A DNA stretch of 64,000 nucleotides, taken from Megalopta genalis. Lineage: Eukaryota > Arthropoda > Insecta > Hymenoptera > Halictidae. How positions within the stretch are numbered: position 1 is the first letter of the stretch; the number at the start of each line of letters is the position of its first letter. A program made the position numbers and the translations under genes. A model generated the notes under the pieces. That model saw only the letters and a program-made list of their open reading frames with translations. It was not told the origin of the DNA and made no database searches. Shown piece by piece: positions 36,106 through 47,889 of this stretch. The stretch covers positions 27,498,689 to 27,562,688 of the forward strand of contig NC_135017.1 in assembly GCF_051020955.1 (NCBI RefSeq). Reading direction: 5' to 3'.

Positions 36106-38160
36106 GCGGTAGTGGACGAGAGCGAGCGAGCATCCAGATCTGTCGCGTGCTGCGTCGCTCTGGGATGGGACGGAACCGGGACGACACGGTATGAAGCGGA
36201 ACGGGACGAAACGGGACGACGGCTACTACTACAACTACGAGGCGGGATGGGATGGATGCTGCGGGCCCGTGTGAGTAGCGAGTCGAGTCGATCCCCGCGC
36301 GCTGGTATTGGTTTCACTCTCGGCTGCTGCCGGCCCGTGTGCTGGTGTGTCGGTCTGCTGTTCGATCTCTCTACGAGAGCGAACCGAAGAGCGTGCCCGA
36401 ACCGAGCCGGAGAAGAGAACCGCGGCACTCGTTCAGTAGTTTCTCGGACGCCGCACCGGCACCATCCGACCTACCAGATAACCCCGGAGTTGCCGGACTA
36501 CCCCCGACCTCGTAACAACACCGACAGACATCGCGATCGCGGCACTGGATCGTTGGTTCCGAGGAATCCGATCGAAATAAAGAAGCTCGGGTCAAGATCG
36601 ATCGCAACCGACCGGTGATCGTTTTGCCAAATTTTCTTCACGCAAGTGTTCACGTCGTCGTCGTCTTCTTCGTCGTCGTCGTTGTTGTTGTTATTGGTTG
36701 TTGTTGGTCTTGTTGTTCTTGTTGCTGTTGTTGCCCTATTTTTCTTCCCCACGCGCGGTTGATCGGTGTCGGCGCCGATCGATCGTCTCGCGAAATCGTC
36801 CGAGGGTGCGGGATCGTTGGGATCAACCGGCGCGGCGCGGCGGCAGCGGCGGCGGTTCACCCGGTCGACACCGCTTCGAACCGATCGAGTGTCACACGGC
36901 GAGGAGCTGCTCGGAGTGGAACATAGTCTTCTCCGGTCTCTCTCCTCGTCCTCTCTCCCCGTACGGCTCTCTTCTTCTCTTCCTCTCTCTCCCGCGGTGG
37001 TTGGTTGTCAGCGGAGCATCGTACCACACGAGCGTCGCAAGGTGTTTTCCATCGCGGTGACGAACGTGTTCTCCTCTCTCGGCCAACAAATTGGAGGAGG
37101 TCGTTCTCTGTGTTTCGCGCGAGAAAGAAGAGGAAGAAGAAGAAGAAGAAGAAAAAGAAGAAGAGGAGGATTCGCTGGCGGCCGGAAAGCCAGCGGCGCG
37201 CGGGTTTTCGCGAATGTCGTCTACGTGGTCCGCGGTCAGTGGTGAGAAGTGGTGGCAGTGATTCGACCCGCGAATATTTTCGCGTAAGAAACTCCGCGCG
37301 TGATTACGACCCTCCGCGACTCCGGAAGGATACGCGGCTCCCACGGCACGCGGCTGGCGGGAGGGAGGGGAGGGCGGTCAGTGAAAGAGGAACAGTGATA
37401 TAGACAAAGACAAGAGGATAGGAGGAGGAGGAGGAGGAGGAGGAGGTGGTGGCGGTGATGCTGGGAAGAGAGGGAAAAAGAAAGAGAGAGCGAAACCCGT
37501 TAAGGCGGTACGAGTAACGTGTCGGTAGAAGTTCTTGCGATTGATAGAGGGACTAAGAGAGAGGGACAGAGCGAGGCCGACGAAGGTAATCGGTAGCATC
37601 AACCTGCGTGCTTGAACAAAACCGATTAAAGACGAGCAAGCGAGCGAGCAACGATCCTCTCGCCTCCTATGTCGCTAATGCCGTCGTTCTAGCGGATACC
37701 GAATTGTCGCGGCCGATCCTCGTCCAGGATCGTTCGCGGTTGCGACGAGTACCCTCGGCGAGATACCACCGGGCAACAGGAAGTCGACGGCGGCGATCCG
37801 GTCTCTCGTTTGCATTCAGGATCCATCGAACGTCGCCTCGATGCTACCTCGTAAACCAATTCCGTGGTTTCCTATTTTCGCAAACAAGCCGTTCTGACTG
37901 GCGCGATCCGATTCGCGTTGACCACGGGACACCGTGCGAGCGGTTGTCGTCGGTTAATCGGACGGGGACGATCGGGTTAGTCGCGATCGGAGGGGCTGCC
38001 GAGGCGGTCAGTGCAATAATGCGAGAGTACCGAAAACGCTGTACATGGACGGTAACAGCGGACCAGCTGCCGCATCATCGTCGCCTACCGGGAACCGTCC
38101 AAGAACAGTGTCTCGACGCGGCACGAAACTAACCGAGGATGAGGTGGACTCCCATTGTAG
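36106..38160 (+). promoter_or_regulatory. GC-rich promoter/leader region of the FGF gene
   Basis: CpG-rich sequence with many overlapping short frames on both strands (103-174 codons), typical of GC-rich noncoding DNA. It contains (GTC/GTT)n at 36655-36735, a GAAGAAG run at 37125-37165 and (GGA)n at 37418-37447. In-frame stops TGA (38140-38142) and TAG (38158-38160) close the FGF frame upstream. The transcription start cannot be fixed from sequence; it probably lies within this region or the purine tract. Confidence 0.45.
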
Positions 38161-38484
38161 AGCATAGTCTCCTCCTTACCAGCGACGGCCTGCACGACCA
38201 ATCGAAGAATCGCGTGCCGTGGTTTTGATTCATCGGCGAACGCGTGGACGCGACCAGCGAGACAAGATCGAAATCATCGGAAGGGACGCGCGACCACGGC
38301 GACGACGAAAACAAGGACGAGGAAAAAGAAGAGGAAGAGGAGGAAGTGGAACGAGCTAGCCGAGGAACGAGTAACGCGAACGTCGGCCGAGGAAAGTGTA
38401 CGAGATATTAAGGAACCAACAAGAAGAGAACGGTGCCGTGTAGATCGGAAGGAGGGCTCGGAAAGGAGTGTGGATGAGACCGTC

Positions 38485-39745
38485 ATGCCCGCTGAGATCG
38501 ACACGGGCGGGCCAAGGGTGCTGCACTGTGATTACCGTGCCGTCTGCCCGATACCGATCGTAACCTTAGCTTCCGCCGAGTCTTCCCTGCGCCGCGAAAA
38601 TAGACCCGTTCGACCGTCCATCGTACGCCGACTACCGCCGATCAATCCGACCGAGGATGGACCCGTGAACTGCCGGCTTCATCGTTGCTCCGGCTTCATC
38701 CCCCGACGAGTCCCCTCCGGATTCAGAGGGTCCCGAGAGACCGTGCAGTCCCGCAGCAGGCTCGGCGAGCCTCCTAAGAAGGCCAACGAGCCGGAAGCTT
38801 GCGATCCCAAAGACCTTCGGCGGAATGTTTCCTGTCCGGAACAGTTGGAGCGCCGGTTGCGCGACATCGCCACCACCACCACCACCACCACCATCGCCGT
38901 CGCCGTCGCCGTCGACGAGCTCCAGGGGCACAGGAACGTGTCCCCGGTGAAGGACACGAGGTCGAGCCGGAGATATCCAAGGGGTCCGTCGAGGACACGC
39001 GACAACGATGTCGGGGATTCGCGGGACGGGGAACGAGGGTGCCACTGCTGCTCGAAACGCGACTTCTCGGCCGAGAACTGGCCGCAGGTTCGGGCCGCGG
39101 ATTCTGCCCGAATAGGGGAATCGCTGTTCTCTAGTCAGTCGAACGAGCCTCGGGCTTGGACGGGCCGGACCTATGAAAAGCTCGTCTCGACCGGCACGCT
39201 TCCGTCCTTGGCTCCCGAAGAGAGGAACGCGCGGGAGGAGGAAGAAGAAGAAGAAGAAGAAGCGGACGGTACGAATTCCTGGAGACGCGTGTCGCGCGTA
39301 CCCAAGGTCGAGCAGACCGATCGCCAAGACCTCGGGGACGAGCAAGAGCCCGCGAGGTGTTCCCGGGCCAGAACGAGGAGGAAGAAGAAGAAGAAGAAGA
39401 GACGCGAGTGCACGAACATCCGGTCCTCGTGCTTTCAGTTGGCCTTTCTCCTGTTCCTCGTCACGTTCGGCCAGTGCGGTCTTCGTAAATCGAGTGTGTT
39501 CAACGGCAGTGCGAAAACGAGCAGCACCGGATTGAGTGTCCTGGCGATCGGCACGGTTATTAGTGCAGTGAGTGCCGCGCCGGTTGATTTAATGGGTGAC
39601 ACCGGCGTCAGAGCTGAACGATCGGCCAATTTGTCGCACATTACCGGCGCGTCTCGAAAAATCCAGATGTATATCAAGAATCGGCATCTTCAGATCTTGC
39701 CGGACGGCACGGTCAACGGATCCAACGACCACACGTCCGACTACA
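38485..39745 (+). CDS. Fibroblast growth factor family protein, 5' coding exon (partial)
   Basis: A secreted FGF-type ligand for a receptor tyrosine kinase; the best insect candidate is branchless. Residues 396-413 (YIKNRHLQILPDGTVNGS) are the first strands of the FGF beta-trefoil. The exon ends in phase 1 at CTACA|GTGAGT, so about 100 residues of the core lie in later exons not found here. The first in-frame ATG is 38485; the frame is open back to 38161. Visible parts are a Thr run (129-135), a Glu run (about 252-260), a polybasic stretch (about 297-309), a hydrophobic segment LAFLLFLVTFG (319-329) and a second one, GLSVLAIGTVISAVSAA (350-365). A hydrophobic stretch so far from the start is odd for a signal peptide. 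An acceptor-like CGTGCTTTCAG at 39438, in phase 0, could give an alternative form with a short new N-terminus. The family call is firm; the paralog is not. Confidence 0.8.
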
Positions 39746-39751
39746 GTGAGT
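39746..39751 (+). other. Splice donor of the FGF exon
   Basis: GTGAGT directly follows ...GACTACA. Reading through instead gives only SEYT and a stop (TGA at 39757), which would cut an FGF domain after about 30 residues. Splicing here is therefore near certain. Confidence 0.85.
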
Positions 39752-39959
39752 ACACGTGATCATTTCCATTTTGTTAATTAGCCGTGTTGACCGCGACAGA
39801 GACGCGAGTAACTGCGAGCCCAAGATCGGGCGAAACTGCGAGCGAGCCGCTGCGATCACGAGCGAGCGTGCGAGTGAGCGCGCGCTCTCTCTCGCCACTG
39901 CTACTGGAACGATTGACCCTCTTCGTTTTGTTGGGCTCGCACATCCGCATGCCTCGATT

Positions 39960-40690
39960 CAGGTTTGATCGATGTTCAAGATTGACGCGGCTTGTACAGT
40001 TTTTCTCTTATTTTTCCGTAGATAGGCAGGCCTCCGTTTCGTTCCCTTATCCTGAATCGACGATTCGAGGTACAGCAACGCACGAAAAAAATAAAAGTCC
40101 CCGCGGTTTGCAAGCGACGAAGTACCGATTTGCTCGCGAACTCGCGCGCGGTTCGTACCTTTCGGCACGGAAGTTTCTGGTTCCGCTGCGTCGCTTGTTT
40201 CTCCGGGTTTTTTGTCAATCGAGATACAGCAACGGCCGACAAAGTGGTTCTGCGGCAGCTAAGCGATACAGGAGCGATTAGCTCGCGAACTTGCGCGAGG
40301 TTTACACCCTTCGGACAGGGTTTTCTAGTTAAACAGAATCGCTTGTTCGTTCGCGTCTTTGTTAATCGATTGCTCGATGATCAGCAACAAGGCGAAAAAT
40401 AGAATTTAGCCGCGGTGTCCGGCTAAGTGTCGAAAGATCCATTAGCTCGTAAACTCGCGCGCGGTCTAAACCCTTCGGTGCGAGATTTTCTGTTTGCACG
40501 GTGCCGACTTTTTGCTAATCGATGAGCAAAGGTGTAGCGGTGATAGAAGTAATAGAAATTTTCTGCGGTCTCGAAGCGATGAAGGATCGATTAGTTCGCG
40601 CAACACGCGCGCAGTTTACGAGGATTTTTTGTTTGCACAATACGGCTTGTTTGTTCGCGTTTCGGTCGAGGCTCGCGCGATCCGAACGAA
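39960..40690 (+). repeat. Decayed tandem repeat, unit about 150-164 bp, in FGF intron 1
   Basis: The landmark CGATTAGCTCGCGAAC recurs at 40126, 40275, about 40439 and about 40588, at spacings of 149, 164 and 149 bp. Within each unit the order is landmark, CGCGCGCGGT, CCTTCGG, TTTTCT-GTT, GCTTGTTTG-TCGCG, TTTGTTAATCGA and a GCGG/CTAAG segment. A fifth, more diverged unit precedes the first landmark from about 39960. Short frames in it (82-165 codons) follow from high GC and are not supported. Confidence 0.75.
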
Positions 40691-41054
40691 GAATAAACAG
40701 GGACTCCGTCGAACCAATTGTCATTCAACTCCGTCGTTATAAATTCATAAACGTTCTGTATGCGTTGCGTGGATGTGCCACACTGTTTTCTTCGATGCTT
40801 CAATGTTTCTCTTGACCATCATCGCCAGGGTTAATCGTAAAGACGAGGTATTCTTGAATTCAAATTTCTAGACCTACGCGCAAGTGTCTAGAACATTTGT
40901 TTTTCGAACCAACACTCGACCAGCTGTTCTCTGTATATTTTTTTACTGTCGACAGTTACTGTGTTTTTGCTGTAAGCAGCATTTGTTTAAATTCAGAGGG
41001 AAAAATAAGACGGATCATTTTTAGTTTATTCATATTTCAGTCGTGTTTAATCAA
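40691..41054. other. FGF intron 1, no feature seen
   Basis: No exon with phase-1 acceptor and FGF-like residues was found here. Confidence 0.4.
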
Positions 41055-41257
41055 TAGACTGCGGATTTTATACATTTCTGGCAAAAATGAGTTGATCAAG
41101 TACGGAACAGTGGAAACATTTAAAGAATTTAAAAATAGTCTATCACATTATTTTTGACCGAATCAAATAGTTATAGAATGAAAGAAATGTCTAGGCTGTT
41201 TCTGTATCTTGCAGTTAATGCAGGCAACTTTTATATTTCATACAAATCCGCAGTCTA
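41055..41257. mobile_element. TA-flanked MITE of the GACTGCGGATTTTA family, copy 2
   Basis: The left end is TAGACTGCGGATTTTATACAT and the right end is TTCATACAAATCCGCAGTCTA, inverted over about 20 bp and about 200 bp apart. TA forms the outer two bases on each side. The 86-codon frame overlapping it is AT-driven. Confidence 0.75.
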
Positions 41258-41367
41258 TTAATCAACGATAGCCAAAAAATAGCCAAAAAATTCAGATTTA
41301 ATTCAACAACTTTTGTTGGGTAAATTGAACTCGACGAAGTGAGAAACGACGTATACTCGCAAATTTT

Positions 41368-41501
41368 ATGATTAGGAAACTTTATAGATTTTTTCTTAAA
41401 TATCTATCTACTAAAATATCAAATAATATATATATATATATATATATATAGATAGTAGTAGACAGGTATTTAAGAAAAAATCTATAAAGTTTCCTAATCA
41501 T
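41368..41501. repeat. Perfect fold-back, 34-bp arms
   Basis: The arms at 41368-41401 (starting ATGATTAGGAAACTTTATAG) and 41468-41501 are exact reverse complements. They are separated by 66 bp that include an (AT)n run. Confidence 0.9.
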
Positions 41502-43252
41502 AATGAAATATCAAATGATTTTCAATACTTAGATCTGAAATTAGTACGTTGCAAAACGTGATAAGTGTGATTTTCTTAATCTTATACTGCGCGAATTTTA
41601 AAGCTGCGAAAAATTCAGAATACTAAAAATAAATGGTCAACGATCACATTTTTCGTATTTTATCTAGGCAAACTGAGGAAGGGCGTAGCTCGATTTCGTC
41701 GGAAATCTAACATAGATTTTTCCATTCGATCTCGCAATCTATCATTCGTTCTACTCGCTGATAAAACGTTCGTATACAGCGTCGACTCGCTGGATATCAC
41801 TGTACAACAGATCTTTCCACAATTCGGATTGGGCATAGACTTTTGTTAGAAAACGTTTTTAATTCCTACTTTCATCAAAGAATCTTTAAAAAATTCATTC
41901 TTGAAACTAAATGGATCAGTTGGGTCTGATTCTTTGTTTTACAATTACTCTTAATACGAGACATTTTTTAATGAACTTTTTTTTACAAACGAACCGTTTC
42001 ATATTTCATAGATTTCTTTTCATCGAATTCATACAGAAGATTTCAAACGAACATTCCGATCAATCTAATATTATAATAAAAAGTTATAAGTTTAGTACAT
42101 ATATGTACATTTTATTATAGAAATTATACAAAGTTCTAACATATACATTATTGTCATTGTTATAAAACAATATATATTAGTAGTCATTACAGTATTACAA
42201 GTCACATTACAGTATTAGTAGTTATTACAGCAATTACAAGTCACTGACTTATTTATTCAGCATAAACGGGTTAAAAATGCCCTTTTAATTTCTCTACAAA
42301 AATTCATAATAATAATAAAAAGTAATAATAGAATAATAATAAAATAATAATAAAATAAAAACAATGATTACAACGCAAACTTAAACATCATAGTTTCTAA
42401 TAACATTATAATATTAATTTTTTAATTAATTAAAATCATCGCACTCCATAGTTCTCAAAAAGATAATCACTTTATTACTCGTACGAAACGAATAAATAAA
42501 GTATCGTGCAGCAAGATAAAACCAAAGCTATCGAATGACGTATGAGACACAAATGTTAGCCAATTATCATGCGAGAAATTCAAATCGAAATTAAAACCGC
42601 ACGAACTTACGGACCGAGAAGTCGCGTCAATCATTTAAAAAAATTTTTAATGAAACATTTTCAGGGAGAAGCACGTCAATTCCGTGCGATGTGCTCGAGT
42701 TTTTGGTAACGGTTTCGCAACCAACATCAACCCTAATCGTTAGATGTACTAAATGTCCCGGTCCGTTGTCGTCGACGCGACTACGTCGATGTGACGTTGA
42801 CCTTATTTCGAGACTCCGCTTCGAACGTTCGATGCCCCAACATCCATGATTGCGCATACGAGACGAATCGAATCGTGGAATTCTGACATTCCATGCAGCC
42901 GGTGTGCGTCATCGAGTCGCTCTGATCGAGATAATGCCACTAGGGAATTTGGACGCCCGCACACTGTGCAACGGATCGGGCAAGAATTGCCTGGAACTTG
43001 CGCCGATAACTCGGCGAACTTGTCCGTGAGTCTCGCGAAAGCGAATTCGAGACACTCGGACAGGCCGAGAAGTTTATTCGCTCATGTTCGAGATCGAAAC
43101 TGATCGGCTCCGTCCTTGCAAATGTGCTATATTGCTTTTAAATAAAACCTATATTCGATGTTACTTCCAAATGTATTCGTTGATATATTTCATGTTGAAT
43201 TTAAATGGAGCTTTTATCGAAATCATTTTCAAAAGATATATTGTTCATGTAA
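41502..43252. other. Intron or intergenic stretch, no gene seen
   Basis: AT-rich except for a GC-richer block at 42640-43110. That block has an 85-codon + frame and a 76-codon - frame, both without motifs. AATAAT-type repeats lie at 42305-42365. Confidence 0.4.
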
Positions 43253-43344
43253 ATGACTTATGAGGATGCTACGGGAAGATTAAGATATGTGCAACTGTTT
43301 TTGGATCATTTAATATGTATTAAAATTATTCAAAATTATTTCAA

Positions 43345-43545
43345 ATTAGTATATTATACTGTTTGTATAATATATTATTATATTGTTTATATAATATATT
43401 ATTATACCTTTTGTATACTATATTATTATACTATTTGTATAATGTATAATTATACTGTATGCATAATATATTATTATACTATTTGTATAATATATAATTA
43501 TACTGTTTGTATAATATATTATTACAATTTTGTATATTATATTCC
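43345..43545 (+). repeat. 24-bp tandem repeat (TTTGTATAATATATTATTATAC)
   Basis: About eight diverged copies of TTTGTATAATATATTATTATAC alternate between ATATATTATTATACT and ATGTATAATTATACT forms. The Tyr/Ile-rich 127-codon + frame and the 64-codon - frame are translations of it. Confidence 0.85.
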
Positions 43546-43769
43546 CATTTTGTTCAATAACTGGATAATGGACAAATTCATGACATATCACAAGTTGATA
43601 ATTAATGAACATAATTTATCAAAAGATATTTATTAGAAACAGTTATTAAGTTTAGTCGAGAAAAATATTGCCTGGTGTTAGGATTTGTTTAAACGGATTT
43701 ATCATATTTCTGTTATTTTATATTATATATATTTTATATATATTATTTTATTATTTTATATATATATAT

Positions 43770-43956
43770 AAAAAATGAGATTACTAAGTTACTCCTGTTT
43801 TTTGCAACAATTATACAATAATGCAACAATGTTATAAAATAACATAAATATAATATATATATACATATTATTATTATATATTATATATATATATATATGT
43901 TATTTTGTTGTATAATTGTTGCAAAAAACAGGAGTAACTTAGTAATCTCATTTTTT
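43770..43956. mobile_element. Perfect fold-back MITE, 48-bp arms
   Basis: The arms at 43770-43817 and 43909-43956 are exact reverse complements over 48 bp (AATGAGATTACTAAGTTACT ... GCAACAATTATACA). They enclose about 90 bp of AT-rich DNA that is itself partly palindromic (GTTATAAAATAACAT facing ATGTTATTTTGT). Exact arms mean recent insertion or gene conversion between arms. Confidence 0.85.
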
Positions 43957-45694
43957 GTAATGAACGCATAAAATCCGCAATGCAATTATTATTAGCGTTG
44001 TTTGATCGAAATGGTTTCCGGTGTCAATTTTAAAGATTGGGAAAAGTGAAGAATGTATCGTCATTGAAAAATTAAGCATTCGACGGTGGTTCGTTTGGAC
44101 GGATCGATGAAAGAAGGGGTGTTTGTTGCGCGGTCTTAATCGAATCGGCGAAATTAACAGGAGAATGCGATCAGGACTGTGACTGGGCCGAGAGAGCTGG
44201 TCCAAGAATATGCTGCCTAGTACATGTAGCTCTTAACTAGTCCGCACTAACATTTGAAGCGTCAATAGTCTGTCGGTAGTGGTTCTAAATTCACGTCAGC
44301 CGATCGAAGTTTCTTTTTTGAAACCAGGGTGAATACCTGAGCGGCACTAGTGAACTATCGTGTCACTGTCTCGTTTATGCGATCGCTCGTGTCACAATCT
44401 CGCGATTCGCTTCACCTAACGTAGTCAGACATAATCCTCTGACCGTGAACAGTTCCACAGACGATTCGACGTTTATTAATTTCGTGCTCGAAGAACGAAG
44501 AATGAATAAACAAAAGCGTTCGTCGTAGTCATTTTCAAACGTTGGAAGAGGAATTCGTGTAATATGAAACAAATTAAACGTTACGTAAACATATTGGCGT
44601 GAATAATTACATACTCGAAGTAACTTTTACACCTTTAGTGATATTTAAACAAATATCTAACGATATATCATTTTTGTACATTTCTATTTTCTATTATTTG
44701 TAATATAGAAATATAAAAATACAATTTTCTTTCTTAGTTTTTGTTTAAATGTCTGTAAAAATGTTACTTTGAGTTTATAATTATTCAAAGGGCTGTTGGT
44801 GGTCTCCTTTAATTGAAACACCTTATACATTTAAAAAGAATTGAACAAAACATTATATTTGTATATTTTTATATGAGAAATAATAGAAAATAGAAATATA
44901 CAAATACGATGTTTTGTTAAGTTTTCGTTTAGATATCGGTAACAACATCAAAGTTACTTTCAGTTTATAATTAAGCATACCCTACTGTAAATCAAAGATA
45001 AAAGGAATTAGTATGGAAGTTCTCATGGGAGTATTATACTTGACTTTTTTTGATAACATGGCGTGATCGAGACATGGATACACAAGGTCTTGGCGCAACA
45101 AGTCTTGTGATCGAGGAAACCTTTCTCTGCCGTATGCCATAATTCATAGAATGCAAATTGTTATGCGTTCACGAAAATTGATTTGGAAACATTCATTGCA
45201 GAAAGTTTAATGTAACAATTATTATTGTCATTTTTCACTTCACATTTTCGAATTCTCACCGAGAAAGATGAAATTATTGTTTTATTTCTCTTTAATGTCC
45301 AATTTTTTATTTATTTTTGCCGGCTATTAGTTACTGCATCATCTTACTTAGTGATGGTTTATAAAGAATAGCATTTGTTGAGAATATTGAGAATTTTATA
45401 TTTTGAATTGGCAATGTGTATTGCATTAAACATTTATAATGAATCGTCGATAAAAGATTGTATCATAGAAAGAAGTGACCTTCACCTAATCTTAATACAC
45501 CCACTTAAGAATTCTGTATTGAACAGTTATTAAATTGTTGATGAATAAAAGTAGTTAATTTATTTTGTCTGTCTTGAAAATTAATACACGTCAATATAAA
45601 CAATACGTGTATAACAGTGTTCAAAATATAATAACAAAAGAAGGTTTTCGATTAAATAATACGGATCTATGCTTGTCAAAAGACTTTATTCAAA
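43957..45694. other. Intron or intergenic stretch, no gene seen
   Basis: A GC-richer block at 44020-44560 has reverse frames of 85 and 65 codons without motifs. 44618-44962 holds two related blocks (words TTTCTATTTTCTATTATTT and AAATAATAGAAAATAGAAA) forming a loose inverted repeat. Confidence 0.4.
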
Positions 45695-45995
45695 CAACAA
45701 TTTAATTTTAATATAATTTAACCAACAATTTATTCTGAATTTAATTTAGCCAACAATTTAATTTTAATATAATTTAACCAACAATTTATTCTGAATTTAA
45801 TTTAGCCAACAATTTAATATTATTATAATTTAACCAACAATTTATTTTGAATTTAATTTAGCCAACAATTTAATATTATTATAATTTAACCAACAATTTA
45901 TTCTGAATTTAATTTAGCCAACAATTTAATATTATTATAATTTAACCAATAATTTATTTTGAATTTAATTTAACCAACAATTTATTACGGATTCA
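45695..45995 (+). repeat. 56-bp tandem repeat, about five copies
   Basis: The unit begins ACCAACAATTTATTCTGAAT and contains a second half AGCCAACAATTTAATTTTAA, so each 56-bp unit is itself two related halves. Copies start at 45721, 45777, 45833, 45889 and 45945 with exact spacing. Confidence 0.9.
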
Positions 45996-47889
45996 ATTTA
46001 TCCTACAATTTCTTTGTGTATAAAGAAATGTATAAATGTTAATATACACAGACTTTTTCTGAAATTCTGTGTAATCATTATTTGTATCTATCTTAATTAA
46101 ACAGCAGCAGAAATATTCACCTAACACTGCAAATTTCTGAGTAACGAGTCTTTTGATCGAGTTAATTTTTCCTCCGATTCAAGGTGGCAATTAAAAACAG
46201 ATTGAGACAGTATATCTAATCACCGTATCGTTTACGGTGTTACAGAAATGACGGAAAATATTGTACACGTTTCGCAATTCGGGCGTGGATAATAATACCT
46301 TTAACACATTCGATCTACTAATCCCACAGATCCAACAAGAGTTCTTGGCCTTGTTTCCGATAATAGCGGCGGTACCCTTTCACGAAACACTCGCATAAGT
46401 TTCCTAACGATGACGGGGAAGAAAGTCTTGTAACTTCAACTTCTTGTCGATGTTTTACGTAAGAACACGAAGAGCGACGCACAATTCGTGCGACAATACT
46501 TCTACGATGCCATAATCTTACTGCAACGATAAATGACTAACAATTAAACCATTAGCTACGACAATGCCTGTGTTACGTAATTAAAAGCACAATCGACTAT
46601 TTTCGTCGAAGACATTACGTGTGGTATAATCCTAAGTTTCGAAGGTAGTTCGAAACTTCGGTTTTCTTTTTTATTGTTAACAATTTCCTCTTCCTCGTGC
46701 TTCGTTCGATAATGTAACACAGTCTCTTCGAACGACTTAATTGTCATTTGTATATATCTTGCCAAAATACTTCTCGCTTGCCAATAGTGATCGCGCGTTG
46801 CCTGACTCAGTGACTAACTGATCTATTTTCGACACTCTTCCGGTGTTGTTTTTAACACCTTATATTTTGATTTGCTTGGGCCGTGTGTCTTTCCTCCCCC
46901 CCCCCCACCCCCGGTGAAAATAAAATGATCCTTTGAGCGTCGTTTTAATTTTTTCCTGTCGCGGATCAAACCCACGCGTAAGCTGATTTCCGATGCTGAG
47001 AAATCGATGACTTCATTTCGATAATTCCGTCGACAAATTCAGCAACTTTTACACGCAGTCAAGTAACATAAATGTACTTCATCGGATCGGTGAAAATTAA
47101 ATTTGTATCAATTAATTGAAGACGTTCTTAAATTCGAAAATTCTAATGTCGATTTTCATTCGAATGAAAATACTAAATAAAATAATAATGAATAGATTTC
47201 AATTTAAAACCAACCAGCCTGTAAAAAAAATTAATTTCAAGTGAATTTTAAGATCAACGTATACAACTTTGTAAAACTTAACAATTACAGCCATAAATCT
47301 ACACTGTTAATTAAAATCATTGCTTTATATGCAATTAGCATTCATGATAAAGTATAAAGAGAATATGAAATATAACCTTAATTTTAAACCAACTGAATTA
47401 CACGTAAATGGTTTTACACCTTGTGGATTTCGCGCGTTAAAGGCGTTTCGCAAATCTGCGGAAAGCAACGGCGACACATTTATGAGTGCTAATTATATTT
47501 GTACTTTATTGCCGGGTTAATCAAATTAGTAATTGGTTAGTCTGGTTCCCGCAGAATTATTGGAAATTTAAGCAGCATACTCGTTCCGCTGAAAATGGAA
47601 GATTCTGGGACGAAGACGTACAACAAGCCCATGATACCGGCAATGCATTATAATTGTTGCATGTTCGCTGATCACAAGGTTGCTGATTTGCGGTGTACCA
47701 CAAATCATATCAGAAACGATTTAACCAACTTATCGATTTATCTTAATCGGATAAAATGAAAGACATTGTTTTAAGAAATCATTGGAGCAATTTGCTCCGA
47801 GTAAAACTCTTTCCTTCAAACTTTCATCTTTGAAAGATTATTGTTCCGATTCATCTAATATTGTTGCGAAAGACTGCTGGTCTGAAATT
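45996..47889. other. Intron or intergenic stretch, no gene seen
   Basis: Moderately complex at 46100-46560 and 46780-47060, with a C-rich run at about 46896-46913. Frames of 66-69 codons only, none recognised. Confidence 0.4.

Noticed and set aside
34762..36428. Reverse-strand open frames of 362, 304, 170, 156 and 146 codons, Ser/Leu/Phe/Arg-rich
   Set aside because: They are readings of a purine-rich strand that lacks stop codons on its complement. They overlap one another in several frames and show no domain.
36112..38132. GC-rich + strand frames of 103-174 codons upstream of the FGF start
   Set aside because: They overlap in all frames and strands, carry simple-repeat residues, and have no clear junctions. 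They are better read as leader or promoter DNA.
24565..38485. The exon at 24565 as a first exon of the FGF gene
   Set aside because: The donor at 24632 leaves two bases of a codon. The best acceptor-like site upstream of the FGF ATG (after 38182) does not restore the FGF frame from that phase.
38632..39345. 237-codon reverse frame opposite the FGF exon
   Set aside because: It is a shadow of the FGF frame: low-complexity Gly/Phe runs come from the repeats on the other strand, and no splice sites or motifs support it.
43253..43636. 127-codon Tyr/Ile-rich frame
   Set aside because: It is a translation of the 24-bp AT repeat.
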